Positions 5,008 to 6,476 of a stretch of DNA of 6,476 nucleotides are shown here, piece after piece. The notes beneath the pieces were generated by a model. The model did not search any database and was not told where the DNA came from. It worked only from the letters and a program-made list of their open reading frames with translations. A program made the translations under genes and the position numbers. The DNA lies in assembly GCA_022616395.1 (NCBI GenBank), contig JAKEEV010000605.1, positions 1 through 6,476 of the forward strand, given 5' to 3'. How positions within the stretch are numbered: position 1 is the stretch's first letter; each line of letters begins with the position of its first letter. This stretch comes from Planctomycetia bacterium (lineage in GTDB: Bacteria; Planctomycetota; Planctomycetia; Gemmatales; Gemmataceae).

Positions 5008-6385
5008 AACCCGCGATCAGTCGGCCGAGCCAGAACAGGCCGCCGGCCAGCAGGATGCACGCGGGCAATGTCAGCACCCAGGCGAGCAGAATCTTCTTGC
5101 ACGTTCCGCCTTGCACGCCGGACTTGTTGGCAACCATCGTGCCCGCGACTCCACTGCTTAACACGTGCGTGGTGCTGACGGGTAATCCGGTCATGGCGGC
5201 CAGCAGGATCGTACCGGCGGCGACTGTCTCGGCCGCTGCTCCCTGGGCGAAGGTCAGGGGCGTCTTGCCGATCTTCTCCGCCACTGTGATGACGATTCGC
5301 TTGTAGCCAATCGTGGTGCCGATGCCCAGAGCAAGCGCGGTGCAGATCACCACCCACAGCGGGACGAACTCGACTGAACGACTCAGAGCTTCCAAGTGCG
5401 GCTTGAGCGCCTTGCGGGTGTCATCCGAGACTGGCACGCTTGCCGCGAACTTGCGGAATCGGAAGATCGATTGCCGCACGGTCCAGCGATCCGCTTCCGG
5501 CACCTCCGCGAGCGATTTCTTGCCGTCAAGCGCCAAGCGGATGTTCGCCAGGTCGCGTTTCGCCTCTCCGGGTAACTCGTGCCCTTCTTTTGTCAGAGTT
5601 TCCTCGATGGCCCCGGTCGCGGTGAGCACTTCGGCGGCCAGTTGTGGTTGAGCGGTGTTGACCGCGTAGTGGAACGGCAAGAAGCCGATCAGCACCAGGA
5701 GGATTAGCCCCATTCCCTTTTGCCCGTCGTTGGAGCCGTGCGCGAAGCTGACTCCTCCGCAAGTCGCGATCAACGTTCCGCGAATCCAGCCCGGCGGCCG
5801 GTCGGCTCCTTGTGGGGGAGTGTAGAGACGCGGACTCTTGAAGATGACTTTCAAGCCCAGCAACAGCAGAGCCGCCAGCGTGAACCCGACCAGTGGAGAG
5901 ACCAACAGCGCTAAACCCACCTCGCCGGCCTTCTCCCAGTTCACTCCCCTCATCCCTTGACCCGAGTACAGGCTGTTGGCGATTCCAACTCCGAGGATCG
6001 AGCCGATCAGCGTGTGCGAACTGCTCACCGGCAGTCCGCGATACCACGTTCCCAGGTTCCAGATCACTCCCGCGAGCAAGAGCGACAACACCATCACCAG
6101 AGCCGCGTTCGACGTGCCCTCGATGAGCAAATCAACCGGCAACAAGTTCACGATGCCGAACGCGACAGCAGTGCCTCCGAGCAGAACACCCATGAAGTTG
6201 AGGAAGCCGGAGTAGAGAACGGCCGGTGTGGGTTGAAGCGAGCGGGTGTAAATGACCGTCGTGACCGCGTTGGCCGTGTCATGGAAACCGTTGATGAACT
6301 CGAAGGCGAAGGCGACGAGCAGGGCAATTGCGAGGAAGATCAGCGAACCAGCGGAAAGGGAGAGGGCGGCGTCCCAGAAGTTCAT
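5006..6385 (-). CDS. pitA: PitA-type low-affinity inorganic phosphate transporter
   Basis: Inner-membrane carrier that imports phosphate, as metal-phosphate, by proton symport in the E. coli PitA family. From the ATG at 6385 it is 459 residues. The inverted-repeat signature of the family is present: INGFHDTANAVTTVIYT (31-47) and GLPVSSSHTLIG (117-128) in the first half, SFAHGSNDGQKGMG (213-226) and GLPVSTTHVLSSGVAG (400-415) in the second. About ten hydrophobic segments flank a charged cytoplasmic loop at about 245-335. The start is placed by the distance to NGFHDTANAV (residue 32), close to that in E. coli PitA; an in-frame ATG at 6445 would add 20 unlikely residues, and the frame stays open to the window edge. 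No strong Shine-Dalgarno is seen. No DUF47/PhoU-like partner is visible, though one could lie beyond the edge. Confidence 0.95.
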   Translation of the reverse strand: MNFWDAALSLSAGSLIFLAIALLVAFAFEFINGFHDTANAVTTVIYTRSLQPTPAVLYSGFLNFMGVLLGGTAVAFGIVNLLPVDLLIEGTSNAALVMVLSLLLAGVIWNLGTWYRGLPVSSSHTLIGSILGVGIANSLYSGQGMRGVNWEKAGEVGLALLVSPLVGFTLAALLLLGLKVIFKSPRLYTPPQGADRPPGWIRGTLIATCGGVSFAHGSNDGQKGMGLILLVLIGFLPFHYAVNTAQPQLAAEVLTATGAIEETLTKEGHELPGEAKRDLANIRLALDGKKSLAEVPEADRWTVRQSIFRFRKFAASVPVSDDTRKALKPHLEALSRSVEFVPLWVVICTALALGIGTTIGYKRIVITVAEKIGKTPLTFAQGAAAETVAAGTILLAAMTGLPVSTTHVLSSGVAGTMVANKSGVQGGTCKKILLAWVLTLPACILLAGGLFWLGRLIAG

Positions 6386-6476
6386 ACATGTCCCAGTAAG
6401 GAGAGGGTCACTCAAAGGGTAATTCGCTCGCCACCCTTCTGGCATCGTGAAGTTGCCCGTCTTCGCGCAATCTTCA

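Noticed and set aside
6386..6476. Gene end or promoter upstream of the phosphate transporter
   Set aside because: Only 91 bp are available; the pit frame remains open to the edge and no recognisable protein, hexamer pair or Shine-Dalgarno was found.

Overview
The window is GC-rich, densely coded bacterial DNA. The style suggests a planctomycete (Planctomycetota, perhaps the Gemmatales side). That placement is inference. It rests on the small antitoxin/RelE pair, the YNEI..HST type of DnaA signature, the HPCSN-type methyltransferase and the interspersed palindromic and heptad repeats, all of which I associate with that group. Nothing here proves the taxonomy.

Plus strand, 1-1259: the window opens inside a membrane di-iron sterol desaturase / fatty acid hydroxylase gene whose 5' end is outside. 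Overlapping its 3' end is a small type II toxin-antitoxin module. The antitoxin (761-1006) is intact, but the RelE/ParE-family toxin (1006-1259) is split between two frames by what looks like a 2-bp duplication. The module is therefore probably an orphan antitoxin with a dead toxin.

Minus strand, 1292 to the right edge, read right to left: a PitA-type inorganic phosphate transporter (6385-5006), a tandem-GNAT acetyltransferase (4889-3975), a complete DnaA-like replication initiator (about 3555-2092) and a class I SAM-dependent methyltransferase (2059-1292). They share a strand but have no obvious common pathway. Only dnaA and the methyltransferase are close enough (32 bp) to look co-transcribed. 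The methyltransferase converges on the broken toxin with 32 bp between them. No convincing replication origin accompanies dnaA.

The most unusual theme is repeats that run into coding sequence. There are three: (i) a 7-bp-periodic inverted repeat (unit GCGGAAC) lying in frame inside the DnaA linker; (ii) an architecturally matching 7-bp-periodic inverted repeat (unit ATGACCA) that abuts and completes the stop codon of the phosphate transporter; (iii) a nearly perfect 26-bp-arm palindrome that encodes the last nine residues of the acetyltransferase, with its stop codon in the loop. A further 15-bp direct repeat lies in the 419-bp gap upstream of dnaA. No tRNA, rRNA, CRISPR array or insertion sequence was seen.
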